Below are positions 48,358 through 57,214 of a stretch of 64,000 nt of DNA, one piece after another. Source of the stretch: Acidobacteriota bacterium. GTDB taxonomy: Bacteria > Acidobacteriota > Vicinamibacteria > Vicinamibacterales > UBA2999. Within the stretch, counting starts at the first letter, position 1; each line of letters starts with the position of its first letter. The position numbers and the translations under genes were made by a program. The notes under the pieces are model-generated. The model saw nothing but the letters and a program-made list of their open reading frames with translations. It was not told the DNA's origin and made no database searches. The DNA lies in NCBI GenBank assembly GCA_947482665.1, contig CANKJK010000004.1:62001-126000 (forward strand), written 5' to 3'.

Positions 48358-51096
48358 ATGCGCGGAGCGCGGCTGGCGGCGTGTTGCCTCGGGCTGATGT
48401 GTCCGGGCGTCGTCTCCGCGCAGACCGACGCGCCCGTCGCCACGTTCAAGGCCGGCGTCGAACTCGTCACGGTCGACGTCTCGGTGTCCGACAAGAACGG
48501 CCAGCCCGTCCGGGATCTCGTCGCGGCCGACTTCACGGTGAAGGTGGACGGAAAGGTCCGGCGTGTCGCGTCCGCGCAGGAGGTGCACTTCGACCCGGAG
48601 GCCTCGCGCCAGGCCAAGGCGCAGCGCGCCGGCGAGGAGACGTTCTTCACCTCGAACATCGGCCCGCCCCAGGGCCGGATGATCATCATCGCGGTCGACC
48701 AGTCGAACATCCGCGCAGGCGCGGTGCGGCAATTGCTCCGGCGCGCGGCGCAGTTTGTCGACCGGCTCGGCCCGGACGATCAGGTGGCCTTCGTTGCCTT
48801 TCCGGCGCCAGGGCCAGAGGTGAACTTCACCACCGACCGCGTGCGCGTCAAGGCGGCGATGGAACGCGTCGTCGGCAGCCAGCAGGAGTTCACGGGCAAG
48901 TTCAACATCAGCCTCTACGAGGCGCTCGCGGTCTCCGAGCGGCTGGACGAGATCACATTCAAGCAGGTGGCCGACCGCGAGTGCGCGGCCCAGCGTGGCG
49001 CCGACGCGCAGGAATGTCAGCGTGAGGTGCGCAACGAAGCGGCGGAGCGGGCGCGGTTCGTACGCCAGGAAGCCGGCCTCGCGTTGAGCGGGCTCGAAGG
49101 ACTGCTCAGGCGCCTTGCCGTCCTCGAGGGGACCAAGGCGATGGTGCTGCTCTCGGAAGGCCTGGTGCTCGACGAAGTCAGCGGCGCGGGAGAGTCGGTC
49201 GCCCGGTTGGCCACCGTGGCCCGCACCAGCCTCAACGTGCTGCTGATGGACATCACGCAGAACGACGTCTCCACGTCGCAGCTGCCCTCGACACCCTCGC
49301 AGGACCGGGCCATCCAGACCGGCGGCCTCGAGACGCTGGCCCTGTCCGCACGCGGCGCGCTCATCCGTGTCTTTGGTGACGGTCGCAGCGCCTTCGATCG
49401 GCTCTCCGCCGAACTCTCCGGCTATTACGTGCTGGGCGTCGAGGAGGCCGCCAACGACCGCGATGGCAAGCGGCACCGGCTCGACGTCGAGGTGCGCCGC
49501 AAAGGACTCACGCTCCGCTCACATCGTGCCTTCGTGGTTGCCAGCACCGAGGCGCGGTCGGCGCTGCCCCAGGACCGGCTGGTGGAGGCCTTGAACTCGC
49601 CCTTTTCCGTGGCCGATGTGCCCCTGCGCATCACGCACTTCGCCTTCCAGGACCCCCGGGAGCCCGCCCGCGTGCGTCTCATCGTATCGGCCGAGGTCGG
49701 GCAGGCAGGGACGCTGGCGGCGGACTACACCGTCGGCTTCGTGCTCTTCGGGTCCGATGGACGCACGGTGACCAGCGGCTCACGCAAGGCGCCGCTCGCG
49801 CCGGTCGATGGTCAGCCTGACGCGCCGCTCGAATACCAGTTCATCGCGACGGTGGACCCGGGCATCTACACGCTCCGCTTTGGCGTCGTGGACGCGCAGG
49901 GCCGTCGAGGGTCCGTGGTCCGCGACGTCCAGGCGTGGAAGACCGAAGGCGTGGAGTTCACCGCCGGCGACCTGCTGGTGGGCAATCCGCCGGGTTCGCC
50001 GGATGAACTCTCACTGCCGCAGGTGGAGCCGCGGGTGCATCAACGGCAGATGAACGCCTATCTGGAAATCTACGCGTCGAGCCAGACAGGGTTCGACGGC
50101 ACGAGCGTCACCATTGACGTCGCCGAGGACGTGGACACCCCGGCGCTCACGACGACGCCGGCCAGCTTCTTCAAGGGCGCCAACGCGGGCACCGTGATCG
50201 CCTCCGCGCAGATTGGGACCGAGGCGCTGCCGCCCGGCCGCTACGTGGCCCGCGCGCGCATCGAGCGGTCGGGCAAGCCTGCCGGACTCCTGCTGCGGCC
50301 GTTCATCGTGCAGCCCGCCGGGAGTGGGCCGTTGCCACCCGCACATCTCTCGTCGTGGGTGCCGCTGTTCCGGCGCGAAGCGGTCCTCGCGCCTGCCGTG
50401 GTGACAGAGATGCTCGCGCTGGCGGAGCAGGCCTCGCCCGCGCTCAAGGGCGCGCTCGTCGAGGCGCGCGCCGGCCATTACGGCGCCGCCGCGCTCGAGG
50501 CCCTCACCTCAGGCGACCAGACCGGCGCGGCGTTTCTCAAGGGACTCGACTTCTTCATGAAGGGGCAACTGGATCAGGCCGCGACGCAGTTCAACACCGC
50601 CGCCGGCCCGCGGCGGGAGTACTTCGCCGCGGCGTTCTATCTCGGTGCCTGCTACGCCGCGGCGGGCCGCGACCGTGACGCGGCGGGTGTCTGGCAGATG
50701 GCGGCCGGAGGACGCGCCAGGCCAGGTCTGGTCTATCTGCTCCTGGCCGACGCGCGGCTGCGCGCGAAACAGGCCGCGTCCGTCATCGATGTGCTGGAGC
50801 CGCTCCGCGCGCGCCTGCCGGGTGATGAGGATGTGGCCCGCCGCCTCGCACTGGCCTACGTGTTGACCGGGCGCTATGCCGAGGCACTGCCACTCCTCGA
50901 CATCTACGCGCAACGCCATGCCGAGGATCAGGAGTCGGCGTTCGGCTATGTGTTCGCGCAGTACGCGCTGACGGCGAAGGCGGGCACGCCGCTGCCAGTG
51001 GCCGAGCAGACGAAGGTGGCGCGGCTGGCGAAGGTCTACACAGGACCGGACCAGCCGCTGCTGGCCCGGTACGTCGCGGCGCTGACGACGAAGTAA
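48358..51096 (+). CDS. Exported VWA-domain protein with long C-terminal TPR-like region
   Basis: 912 aa. A Shine-Dalgarno (GAGAGGAG) precedes the ATG. Signal peptide about 1-21. A beta-rich strand set (VELVTVDVSVSDKNGQPVRDLVAADFTVKVDG) leads to a VWA-like core (MIIIAVDQSNIRAGAV in place of DxSxS, so the classical MIDAS is altered). Further beta-sandwich material covers about 400-680; the last 230 residues are helical repeats (RREYFAAAFYLGACYAAAGRDRDAAGVWQMA; AYVLTGRYAEALPLLDIYAQRH). Probably periplasmic and protein-binding. It stands 63 nt after the cytochrome pair, with its own ribosome site. Confidence 0.82.
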   Translation: MRGARLAACCLGLMCPGVVSAQTDAPVATFKAGVELVTVDVSVSDKNGQPVRDLVAADFTVKVDGKVRRVASAQEVHFDPEASRQAKAQRAGEETFFTSNIGPPQGRMIIIAVDQSNIRAGAVRQLLRRAAQFVDRLGPDDQVAFVAFPAPGPEVNFTTDRVRVKAAMERVVGSQQEFTGKFNISLYEALAVSERLDEITFKQVADRECAAQRGADAQECQREVRNEAAERARFVRQEAGLALSGLEGLLRRLAVLEGTKAMVLLSEGLVLDEVSGAGESVARLATVARTSLNVLLMDITQNDVSTSQLPSTPSQDRAIQTGGLETLALSARGALIRVFGDGRSAFDRLSAELSGYYVLGVEEAANDRDGKRHRLDVEVRRKGLTLRSHRAFVVASTEARSALPQDRLVEALNSPFSVADVPLRITHFAFQDPREPARVRLIVSAEVGQAGTLAADYTVGFVLFGSDGRTVTSGSRKAPLAPVDGQPDAPLEYQFIATVDPGIYTLRFGVVDAQGRRGSVVRDVQAWKTEGVEFTAGDLLVGNPPGSPDELSLPQVEPRVHQRQMNAYLEIYASSQTGFDGTSVTIDVAEDVDTPALTTTPASFFKGANAGTVIASAQIGTEALPPGRYVARARIERSGKPAGLLLRPFIVQPAGSGPLPPAHLSSWVPLFRREAVLAPAVVTEMLALAEQASPALKGALVEARAGHYGAAALEALTSGDQTGAAFLKGLDFFMKGQLDQAATQFNTAAGPRREYFAAAFYLGACYAAAGRDRDAAGVWQMAAGGRARPGLVYLLLADARLRAKQAASVIDVLEPLRARLPGDEDVARRLALAYVLTGRYAEALPLLDIYAQRHAEDQESAFGYVFAQYALTAKAGTPLPVAEQTKVARLAKVYTGPDQPLLARYVAALTTK

Positions 51097-51124
51097 CGCG
51101 CCAGGGGCGCGGGTGGCCCGAGCC

Positions 51125-53764
51125 TCAGCGTGAGGCTGGTGCCGGACGCGGTGCCTTCGAGAGGCTGACGAGGTTGGCGAACTGGCGATAGGCGCCTGGC
51201 ACGCCGGCCGGCAGCTGCCGGAACCACGCATACGCCGTATAGACGAACCGGCCCTTGCCGATCTCGGCCACGACCTCGCCGCCGGACTGCATCGGCTCGC
51301 CGCGGTCGGCTGTGGCGAGCAGCGGGACGTACTTCGCATCAAACTTCGTGAAGGCGTAGAGATTCCGGTCCTGCACCCAGCCTGAGAAGTCCGCCGCGGT
51401 GATGGTGTTGGGGAACGTGAAGATCGGGTGCGCCGGCTGGAGGATCTCCACCGGGGCGTTTTCATCCGTCACCCGCGAGGCCATCTCGGCAGGGAAGGGC
51501 AGCACCTTCTTTGCGATGTAGTCGGGCTGCTGGTACTGCACGATGAGCGTCCCGCCCTTCTCGACATACTGCAGCAGCCGCCCGTGGTTGGCGATGAAGT
51601 CGGGCCGCGCCTGCGAGGCGCGGATGCCAACGACGATGGTGTCGTAGACGGAGAGGTCGCCGGTCGCCAGCGCGTCCTTCTCCAGCATCGTCACATCGAT
51701 GCCCATCCGGCGGAGCGCGTCCGGCACGTCGTCGCCGGTACCCATCACGTAGCCGACCTTCACCTTGGCGACTTTCAGGTCGATGACCTGGGCCGTCACC
51801 GTGGCCGGTTGATACACGCGGTGCGTCTGGATGTGCGGATAGGCGATCACCTGCACGTCGTTCGTGTAGGAGGTGCCGTTGACGGAGGCTTCAGCCGTGA
51901 TGGTCAGGCTGCCCGGCTTGCGGCCGGCCGGCGCCTTCACCACGAAGGGCGCGGAGGTCTGCTCGCCGGCCTTGAGCGAGATCGCGGCCTCTGCCGGCGT
52001 CGACGTCCACCCGGTAGGCAGCTGAAGCCGCACGACGCCCGAGAGGGCCTGGGGCGCGTGGTTGCGCGCCTGCACGACGAGGCGCTGGCTGGCCACGGTC
52101 GTGCCAGCGGGAATGATGAGGAGGCGCGAATCGACGCCCACCGTGATGGCGGGCGTGACATTCACCTCGCGCCGCAGTTCCCCGCGCACCTGGTCCGCCA
52201 TGCGGTACTGCACAGGCTCGGCGATCGTGACGCGCTCGCCGCCGATCGTCATGGCGTACTCGACCTCGATGAGCGGCGGATCGAACGGGAGGCCCCGTGA
52301 TGGCGCCGTCCACGTGTAGCTCTCGGTGGGGCGCCGGCGCTCCAGAAAGTACGGCTGCGTGGGCGGCGCCTGGGCCGGCACGGTGAGCGCGTAGCGCGCG
52401 GTGAAGGCCGTCTGCTCGCGGCGGGCGAAGGGATTGCCCGTTTCTTCCTGCGCCTGACCATCAGCCGCGGCGACCGTCCATCCGGCTGGTGCCTTGACGG
52501 TAACGGAGACGCTCTGCGCCGCATCCTTCAGTCCGAAGAGCCGAGCCGTGACAGTCAGCGTGCCGCCGGGCACGACGGTTTCCCGGTCGGCGAGTGGGTC
52601 GAGCGAGAGTTCAGCGGCTCGGACGAGGGCGTCGCTGGCCTCACGCTCCTTGAGCGCGAGCAGGAAGTCGGCGTCGGCCTTTGCGAGGTCAGTGCCGGGG
52701 GCGCTCTTGAGCGTCTGCCGCGCCGTGCGGACCGCTTTGAGCGTTGCCGCGAGCGCGGGTACTGACTTTGCCGGCTGGAGCGCGTTGAACTCCGCGAGGG
52801 CACGCGCGGCGGCCGCCTGCAGGGCCTGCAGTTCCGGCGCGAGCGTGCCTGGCGGAAGGCCGCTCGTGGTTGCGAGGCCGGTCAGGGTCGTGTCGATGCC
52901 ATCGAAGACACCGGCTTCCTTGGGCGGCGCGGTCACGAGGCTGGTCAGCAGCTTCAGCCCCGTGGTGAGCGGGCCGCGAACCTCGATGCCACCCATCGAC
53001 TGCGACTTGTGCTGGCTGCGGCCTTCCGATGCGATCTCGGCGTAGGAGCGCCCGATCACCGCGTCGAACGCGCCAGCCTGGATGGACACACTGGGCGGGT
53101 CCGAATCCCTGGGCGGGAAGCCCTGGCCGCGATAGAGCTTCTTGACCTGCCATGGGCGGAGCCCTCCGGCCAGCTGTTCCGGGAACTGGCCCGGGTCGGC
53201 CGCGGCCTTGAACGCGAGCGGTGTGAGATAGCCCGCGAAGGAGTGGTGGCCGTGCCCGTCAGCCGCCGTCCCGCTGAAGCGCGAGTAGATCACCTGCGGG
53301 CGATACATCCGGATCACGCGCACCATGTCGCCGAGGACGTCGTGCTCATCCCACTTGGCCTGGGCCTCCTCGAGGGACTTCGAGAAGCCGTAATCGTAGG
53401 TGCGGGTGAAGAACTGGTCGGCGCCGTCGAGCCGCCGCGCCTGGAGGAGTTCTTCGGTCCGGATGACGCCCAGCGCCTCGAAGAGCTCAGAGCCGATGAT
53501 GTTCTGGCCGCCCTCGCCGCGGTTGAGCGCGAGATAGGCGACGCGCGCGTGGTCGCCGCGCACGGCCCTGGAGATGAAGAAGGAGTCCTCGTCGTCCGGA
53601 TGGGCGCCCGTGTGGAGGACGCTTGCCGTGGTCTGCAGCCGCTGCAGCAGATGCGAGAGCCCCATCGCGCCCAGGTCGTAGACAGGCCGGACCTGCGCCG
53701 CGGGACGGCTGGCGACCGCGGTGACAAGTGCGAGAAGAACGAGACCGGGCAGAAGACGGCGCAT
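51125..53764 (-). CDS. Large exported PIG-L family deacetylase
   Basis: 879 aa. Signal peptide about 1-23. The PIG-L/LmbE catalytic domain follows with its zinc site AHPDDED (His55, Asp57, Asp58) and HGHHS (His171 to His174), as in N-acetylglucosaminyl deacetylases. Residues about 400-730 are beta-sandwich domains (two NEW3-like units), and the C-terminal 150 residues look like a glutamine-amidotransferase-like ThuA fold (DTIVVGIRASQARPDFIANHGRLLQYVEKGGTLIVQYQ). It would deacetylate an amino sugar or glycoconjugate outside the cytoplasm. TAGAAT 8 nt upstream and no ribosome site suggest a leaderless message. Confidence 0.88.
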   Translation of the reverse strand: MRRLLPGLVLLALVTAVASRPAAQVRPVYDLGAMGLSHLLQRLQTTASVLHTGAHPDDEDSFFISRAVRGDHARVAYLALNRGEGGQNIIGSELFEALGVIRTEELLQARRLDGADQFFTRTYDYGFSKSLEEAQAKWDEHDVLGDMVRVIRMYRPQVIYSRFSGTAADGHGHHSFAGYLTPLAFKAAADPGQFPEQLAGGLRPWQVKKLYRGQGFPPRDSDPPSVSIQAGAFDAVIGRSYAEIASEGRSQHKSQSMGGIEVRGPLTTGLKLLTSLVTAPPKEAGVFDGIDTTLTGLATTSGLPPGTLAPELQALQAAAARALAEFNALQPAKSVPALAATLKAVRTARQTLKSAPGTDLAKADADFLLALKEREASDALVRAAELSLDPLADRETVVPGGTLTVTARLFGLKDAAQSVSVTVKAPAGWTVAAADGQAQEETGNPFARREQTAFTARYALTVPAQAPPTQPYFLERRRPTESYTWTAPSRGLPFDPPLIEVEYAMTIGGERVTIAEPVQYRMADQVRGELRREVNVTPAITVGVDSRLLIIPAGTTVASQRLVVQARNHAPQALSGVVRLQLPTGWTSTPAEAAISLKAGEQTSAPFVVKAPAGRKPGSLTITAEASVNGTSYTNDVQVIAYPHIQTHRVYQPATVTAQVIDLKVAKVKVGYVMGTGDDVPDALRRMGIDVTMLEKDALATGDLSVYDTIVVGIRASQARPDFIANHGRLLQYVEKGGTLIVQYQQPDYIAKKVLPFPAEMASRVTDENAPVEILQPAHPIFTFPNTITAADFSGWVQDRNLYAFTKFDAKYVPLLATADRGEPMQSGGEVVAEIGKGRFVYTAYAWFRQLPAGVPGAYRQFANLVSLSKAPRPAPASR

Positions 53765-53772
53765 AGGGGGGA

Positions 53773-53778
53773 ATTCTA
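53773..53778 (-). promoter_or_regulatory. -10-like hexamer TAGAAT, possible leaderless start of the PIG-L gene
   Basis: Minus-strand TAGAAT is followed by 8 nt (TCCCCCCT) and the ATG at 53764. The identical hexamer and spacing occur upstream of the glycosyltransferase gene at 46720. Confidence 0.45.
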
Positions 53779-53809
53779 TCCGTCGTTGCGTGTGCGGCGC
53801 CTTTTGCCG

Positions 53810-53815
53810 TACCGT
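53810..53815 (+). promoter_or_regulatory. -10-like hexamer TACCGT upstream of the Cys/His-rich protein gene
   Basis: TACCGT fits TANNNT and ends 9 nt before the ATG at 53825. The intervening GAGGA could instead serve as a ribosome-binding site, so this call is weak. Confidence 0.3.
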
Positions 53816-53824
53816 GAGGACCCG

Positions 53825-54202
53825 ATGGTCCTCTTTCGCCGCCTCCTGCCGTGGATGGCCGCCCTTAGCCTTGTGCTGCAGATTGGCCTCGGGGGCGTGA
53901 GCCTGTCGGCGATGGCGCCGGCCGAGGCGCCAGCCAGCACCCTCTGCACCTGCTTCCACGGAGCGGACCACCACGGCGAGTGCCCGATGCACCACACCGC
54001 GTCTGGTCAGACCCGCTGCCGCGTGCGCGGGCTCGACGACGCCGCGACGACGGCGCTGGCCGCGCTGCTCGCGCCGCTCACCACGCCGAGCGCTGCTCCG
54101 GCTGATTTCGTTGCGCCGTCGACGGCCGCCGCCTCGCAGTCCGTGCTCGCGCTGCCCATCGCGCGGCCGTTCGTGCCCGACCTCCCCCCTCCCCGCTCCT
54201 GA
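53825..54202 (+). CDS. Small exported Cys/His-rich protein, possible metal binding
   Basis: 125 aa. An N-terminal hydrophobic segment (about 8-30) acts as a signal or anchor. It is followed by a cluster of potential ligands: Cys41, Cys43, His45, His49, His50, Cys53, Met55, His56, His57 and Cys65 in CTCFHGADHHGECPMHH and TRCRVRG. The rest is Ala/Pro-rich and low complexity. CPMHH-type motifs recur in small exported proteins next to metal-related TonB receptors, which fits the receptor gene 180 nt downstream. No enzymatic domain. The open frame extending upstream (to 53009) is antisense shadow of the PIG-L gene. Confidence 0.65.
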   Translation: MVLFRRLLPWMAALSLVLQIGLGGVSLSAMAPAEAPASTLCTCFHGADHHGECPMHHTASGQTRCRVRGLDDAATTALAALLAPLTTPSAAPADFVAPSTAAASQSVLALPIARPFVPDLPPPRS

Positions 54203-54382
54203 CCCTCGCCTGAGGTGCCGGTGTGCCGCGCGTGGTCGCGGCCGCGCCGATCGCGCGCGTGCGTGACGGTACCCGGCGTGTTTCAGATTGCGGACGACGA
54301 CGACTTGTCTCCACAGGGCCGAATCCCGGCGCCCGTGGTGAGACGGGTGTCCGCGTTGGCCGCCAGTCAGGAGAGTGCAGTC

Positions 54383-57214
54383 ATGCGTGTACGCTATCGC
54401 GCGTGCCTCGTCGCCGTGATGCTGGTCTTCGGCATCAGCGCAGGCGAGGTTCGCGCACAGGAATCCGTGTCACAGGGCTCCATCAGCGGTCGCGTGGTCG
54501 ACCCGCAGGGGGCCAGCATTGCCGGCGCCGAGGTGCGCGTCCGGCAGATAGAGACCAACGTGGAGGCGAGCGGCGTCACCGACGACGCCGGGCGCTTCCG
54601 CTTCGGCGCCCTGCGCGTCGGGCCCTACGAACTCACCGTCCGCCGGCCGGGGTTTGCCGAGTCACGGCAGAACGTGACCGTGCTCGCGGCGTCGGCCTTT
54701 GACGTGGCGGTCAGCCTGGCAGTCGCCGGCCTCACCGCCGATGTCGCTGTCACGGCCGAGGCGCCCATCCTGGAAGGCGCACGCAGCCAGATCGCTTCGA
54801 CGGTCGCGCAGGCCGAAATCCGTGACCTGCCGATGAACGGGCGGAACTTCCTCGATCTGGCTCTTCTCGCGCCCGGCGTCGCGCCCGCGAACCTCGCCAG
54901 CGGCCAGCTCTTCCCGGAAACCTCCGCGGTGCCCGGGCAGGGGCTCGCCATGTCGAGCCAGCGGAATCTCTCGAATAACTTCATCGTCGATGGCCTCTCG
55001 GCCAACGACGATGCGGCGGCGCTCTCGGGCATGCCCTATAGCGTCGACGCCGTGGAGCAGTTCCAGGTCGTGACCTCCGGCGGGCAGGCCGAGCTGGGTC
55101 GCGCGCTTGGCGGCTACGTGAACGTCGTCACGCGCAGCGGTACCAACCGGCTGCGGGGTGACCTCTTCGGCTACCTTCGCGACGACCGGTTCAACGCGGC
55201 CAACGCGCTCTCCGGCACCACGCTCCCGATGTCGCAGAGGCAGTACGGCCTGAGCGTCGGAGGGCCCGTGTCGCGGAACCGCACGTTCTTCTTCGGCAAC
55301 ATCGAGCACCGGCTGCTCGACCAGACCGGCTTCACGACCGTGCCGCAGGCGACGGTGAATGTGATCAACGCGCGTCTCGCCTCCGTGGGCTACCCGGGTG
55401 CGCCGGTCAAGACCGGTGTCTACGAGAACCCCGTGCACACGGTGATGGCGCTTGCGAAGGTGGATCACCGCATCGGCTCGGGCGGACAGCTCTCCGTCCG
55501 CTACAGCGCCTACACCGCGGACTCGCAGAACTCCCGCGGCGCGGGCGGCCTCTCAACGCCGTCGGCGTCAGCGGGGCTCGACAACCTCGATCAGGCGGTG
55601 GCCGTCGCGCACACGCAGGCGTTGTCGTCGCGTCTCCTCAACGAGGTCCGCGCGCAGTGGACCCACAGCGACCTCAAGTCCCCACCGAGCGATCCGGTCG
55701 GGCCCGCTGTCAGCATCGCGGGTGTCGCCTCGTTCGGCACACTCTCCGGGAGTCCTGTGGGCCGGACGAACTCGATGGTCGAGGCGTTGGAGAGCCTGAC
55801 CTATCAGCGCGGCTCGCACGCTGTCCGTGCCGGCGCCTCATTCCTCTTCAACAGCGACGTCATCACGTTCCCACGAGCCGTGCGCGGGTCGTACGCCTTC
55901 TCGTCGCTCGCGAACTTCCTGTCGGGCACCTACAACAACCAGGGATTCACGCAGACGTTCGGCCAGACCGTCGTGGAGCAGACCAATCCGAACGTCGGGG
56001 TGTACGCGCAGGATGAGTGGCGCATCCGCCCGGGTCTGACGGCTAACGTGGGTCTGCGGTACGACCTGCAGTATCTCGACACCACTACGACCGACACCAA
56101 CAACCTCGCGCCGCGCGTGGGACTGGCCTGGACGCCGGACGGGAAGGCCACCACGGTCATCCGCGGGAGCGCGGGTCTCTTCTTCGACCGTGTGCCCCTG
56201 CGAGCGGTGGCCAACGCGCTGCTCTCTGCTGGCAATACTACGGACCTGGCGAACCTGCGGCAGATCGGCATCAGCCTCTCGCCTTCGCAGACCGGCGCGC
56301 CCGTGTTTCCCGCCATCCTCACCGAGGCCGTGCCGTCGGTGACGCTCATCAACCTGACGACCATGAACCCGGCCATGCAGAATGCCCGCTCTCGGCAGGC
56401 GAGCGTGGAAGTGGAGCGGCAGCTCGACAGCCGCACCACGCTGAGCGCGTCCTACCAGTACCTGCGCGGACTCGAACTCGTCATGGCCATCAACCGAAAC
56501 GTTCCGACGTGCGCAGCCGCAGGCACGAACAATGGCTGCCGCCCCATCTCCGCCTACGCCAACAACAGCCAGTACTCCCCGGCGGGCACCTCCACCTATC
56601 ACGGCCTGCAGGTGGCGCTCCAGCAGCGGCCCTCCACGTGGGGCAGCTACCGCGTGAGCTACACACTCTCAAAAGCGAAGAACAACGTCGGCGAAGCCTT
56701 CTTCAGCGGTCCGATCGATCCGACCGACCTCTCCAGGGACTGGGGTCGATCGGACAGCGACCAGCGCCACCGGCTCGTGGTGAACGGCTCCATTCACACG
56801 CCACTGACGCCAGCGATGACGGCATGGGCGCATGTCGCGCACGGCTTCCAGGTGAGCGGCATCCTGCAGAGCTATTCGGCTCTGCCGTTCAACATCACGT
56901 CCGGCGTGACCACGCTCCAGGGCACGGCGGGCCGGCCGATGGTCGACGGGGCGTTCATCACCAGAAATGCCGGCGAGAGTACGCCGTTCTTTTCGCTCGG
57001 ACTGCGCGTGAGCCGATCGTTCAGCCTTGGCGGATCTGCGCGGCTTGAGGCGCTGGCCGAAGTGTTCAATCTGACCAACCATGTGAATGTCGTTGCGAGG
57101 AACGCGAACTTTGGCGCCGGGGCGTATCCCTCTAATCCGTCCCCAACCTTCGGGCAGGTGACAGCGGTGGGCGAACCACGCTCCTGGCAGTTCGGCGCGA
57201 GAATGGGCTTCTGA
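54383..57214 (+). CDS. TonB-dependent-receptor-like outer-membrane protein with carboxypeptidase-regulatory domain
   Basis: 943 aa. Start chosen at 54383 behind CAGGAGAG, beginning a signal peptide (CLVAVMLVFGISAGEVRAQ). Carboxypeptidase-regulatory-like fold at about 32-115 (GRVVDPQGASIAGAEVRV; GRFRFGALRVGPYELTV), then plug elements (VTAEAPILEGARSQIA; LPMNGRNFLDLALLAPGV; VDGLSANDDAA; VVTSGGQAELGRALGGYVNVVTRSGTN), and a large barrel ending WQFGARMGF with terminal Phe. Its stop overlaps the next ATG (TGATG). The flanking genes carry Cys/His clusters, so the ligand may be a metal complex. 180 nt of untranslated leader precede it. Confidence 0.88.
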   Translation: MRVRYRACLVAVMLVFGISAGEVRAQESVSQGSISGRVVDPQGASIAGAEVRVRQIETNVEASGVTDDAGRFRFGALRVGPYELTVRRPGFAESRQNVTVLAASAFDVAVSLAVAGLTADVAVTAEAPILEGARSQIASTVAQAEIRDLPMNGRNFLDLALLAPGVAPANLASGQLFPETSAVPGQGLAMSSQRNLSNNFIVDGLSANDDAAALSGMPYSVDAVEQFQVVTSGGQAELGRALGGYVNVVTRSGTNRLRGDLFGYLRDDRFNAANALSGTTLPMSQRQYGLSVGGPVSRNRTFFFGNIEHRLLDQTGFTTVPQATVNVINARLASVGYPGAPVKTGVYENPVHTVMALAKVDHRIGSGGQLSVRYSAYTADSQNSRGAGGLSTPSASAGLDNLDQAVAVAHTQALSSRLLNEVRAQWTHSDLKSPPSDPVGPAVSIAGVASFGTLSGSPVGRTNSMVEALESLTYQRGSHAVRAGASFLFNSDVITFPRAVRGSYAFSSLANFLSGTYNNQGFTQTFGQTVVEQTNPNVGVYAQDEWRIRPGLTANVGLRYDLQYLDTTTTDTNNLAPRVGLAWTPDGKATTVIRGSAGLFFDRVPLRAVANALLSAGNTTDLANLRQIGISLSPSQTGAPVFPAILTEAVPSVTLINLTTMNPAMQNARSRQASVEVERQLDSRTTLSASYQYLRGLELVMAINRNVPTCAAAGTNNGCRPISAYANNSQYSPAGTSTYHGLQVALQQRPSTWGSYRVSYTLSKAKNNVGEAFFSGPIDPTDLSRDWGRSDSDQRHRLVVNGSIHTPLTPAMTAWAHVAHGFQVSGILQSYSALPFNITSGVTTLQGTAGRPMVDGAFITRNAGESTPFFSLGLRVSRSFSLGGSARLEALAEVFNLTNHVNVVARNANFGAGAYPSNPSPTFGQVTAVGEPRSWQFGARMGF

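Noticed and set aside
54203-54382. Cobalamin-riboswitch-like leader before the TonB receptor: GGTGCC near 54213 and GCCAGTCAGGAGAG near 54362-54375 resemble riboswitch ends.
   Set aside because: Other conserved blocks, such as the central GCCACTG-type segment, are not found, and AGGAGAG is needed as the ribosome-binding site of 54383. A cmscan against the cobalamin model (RF00174) would settle it.
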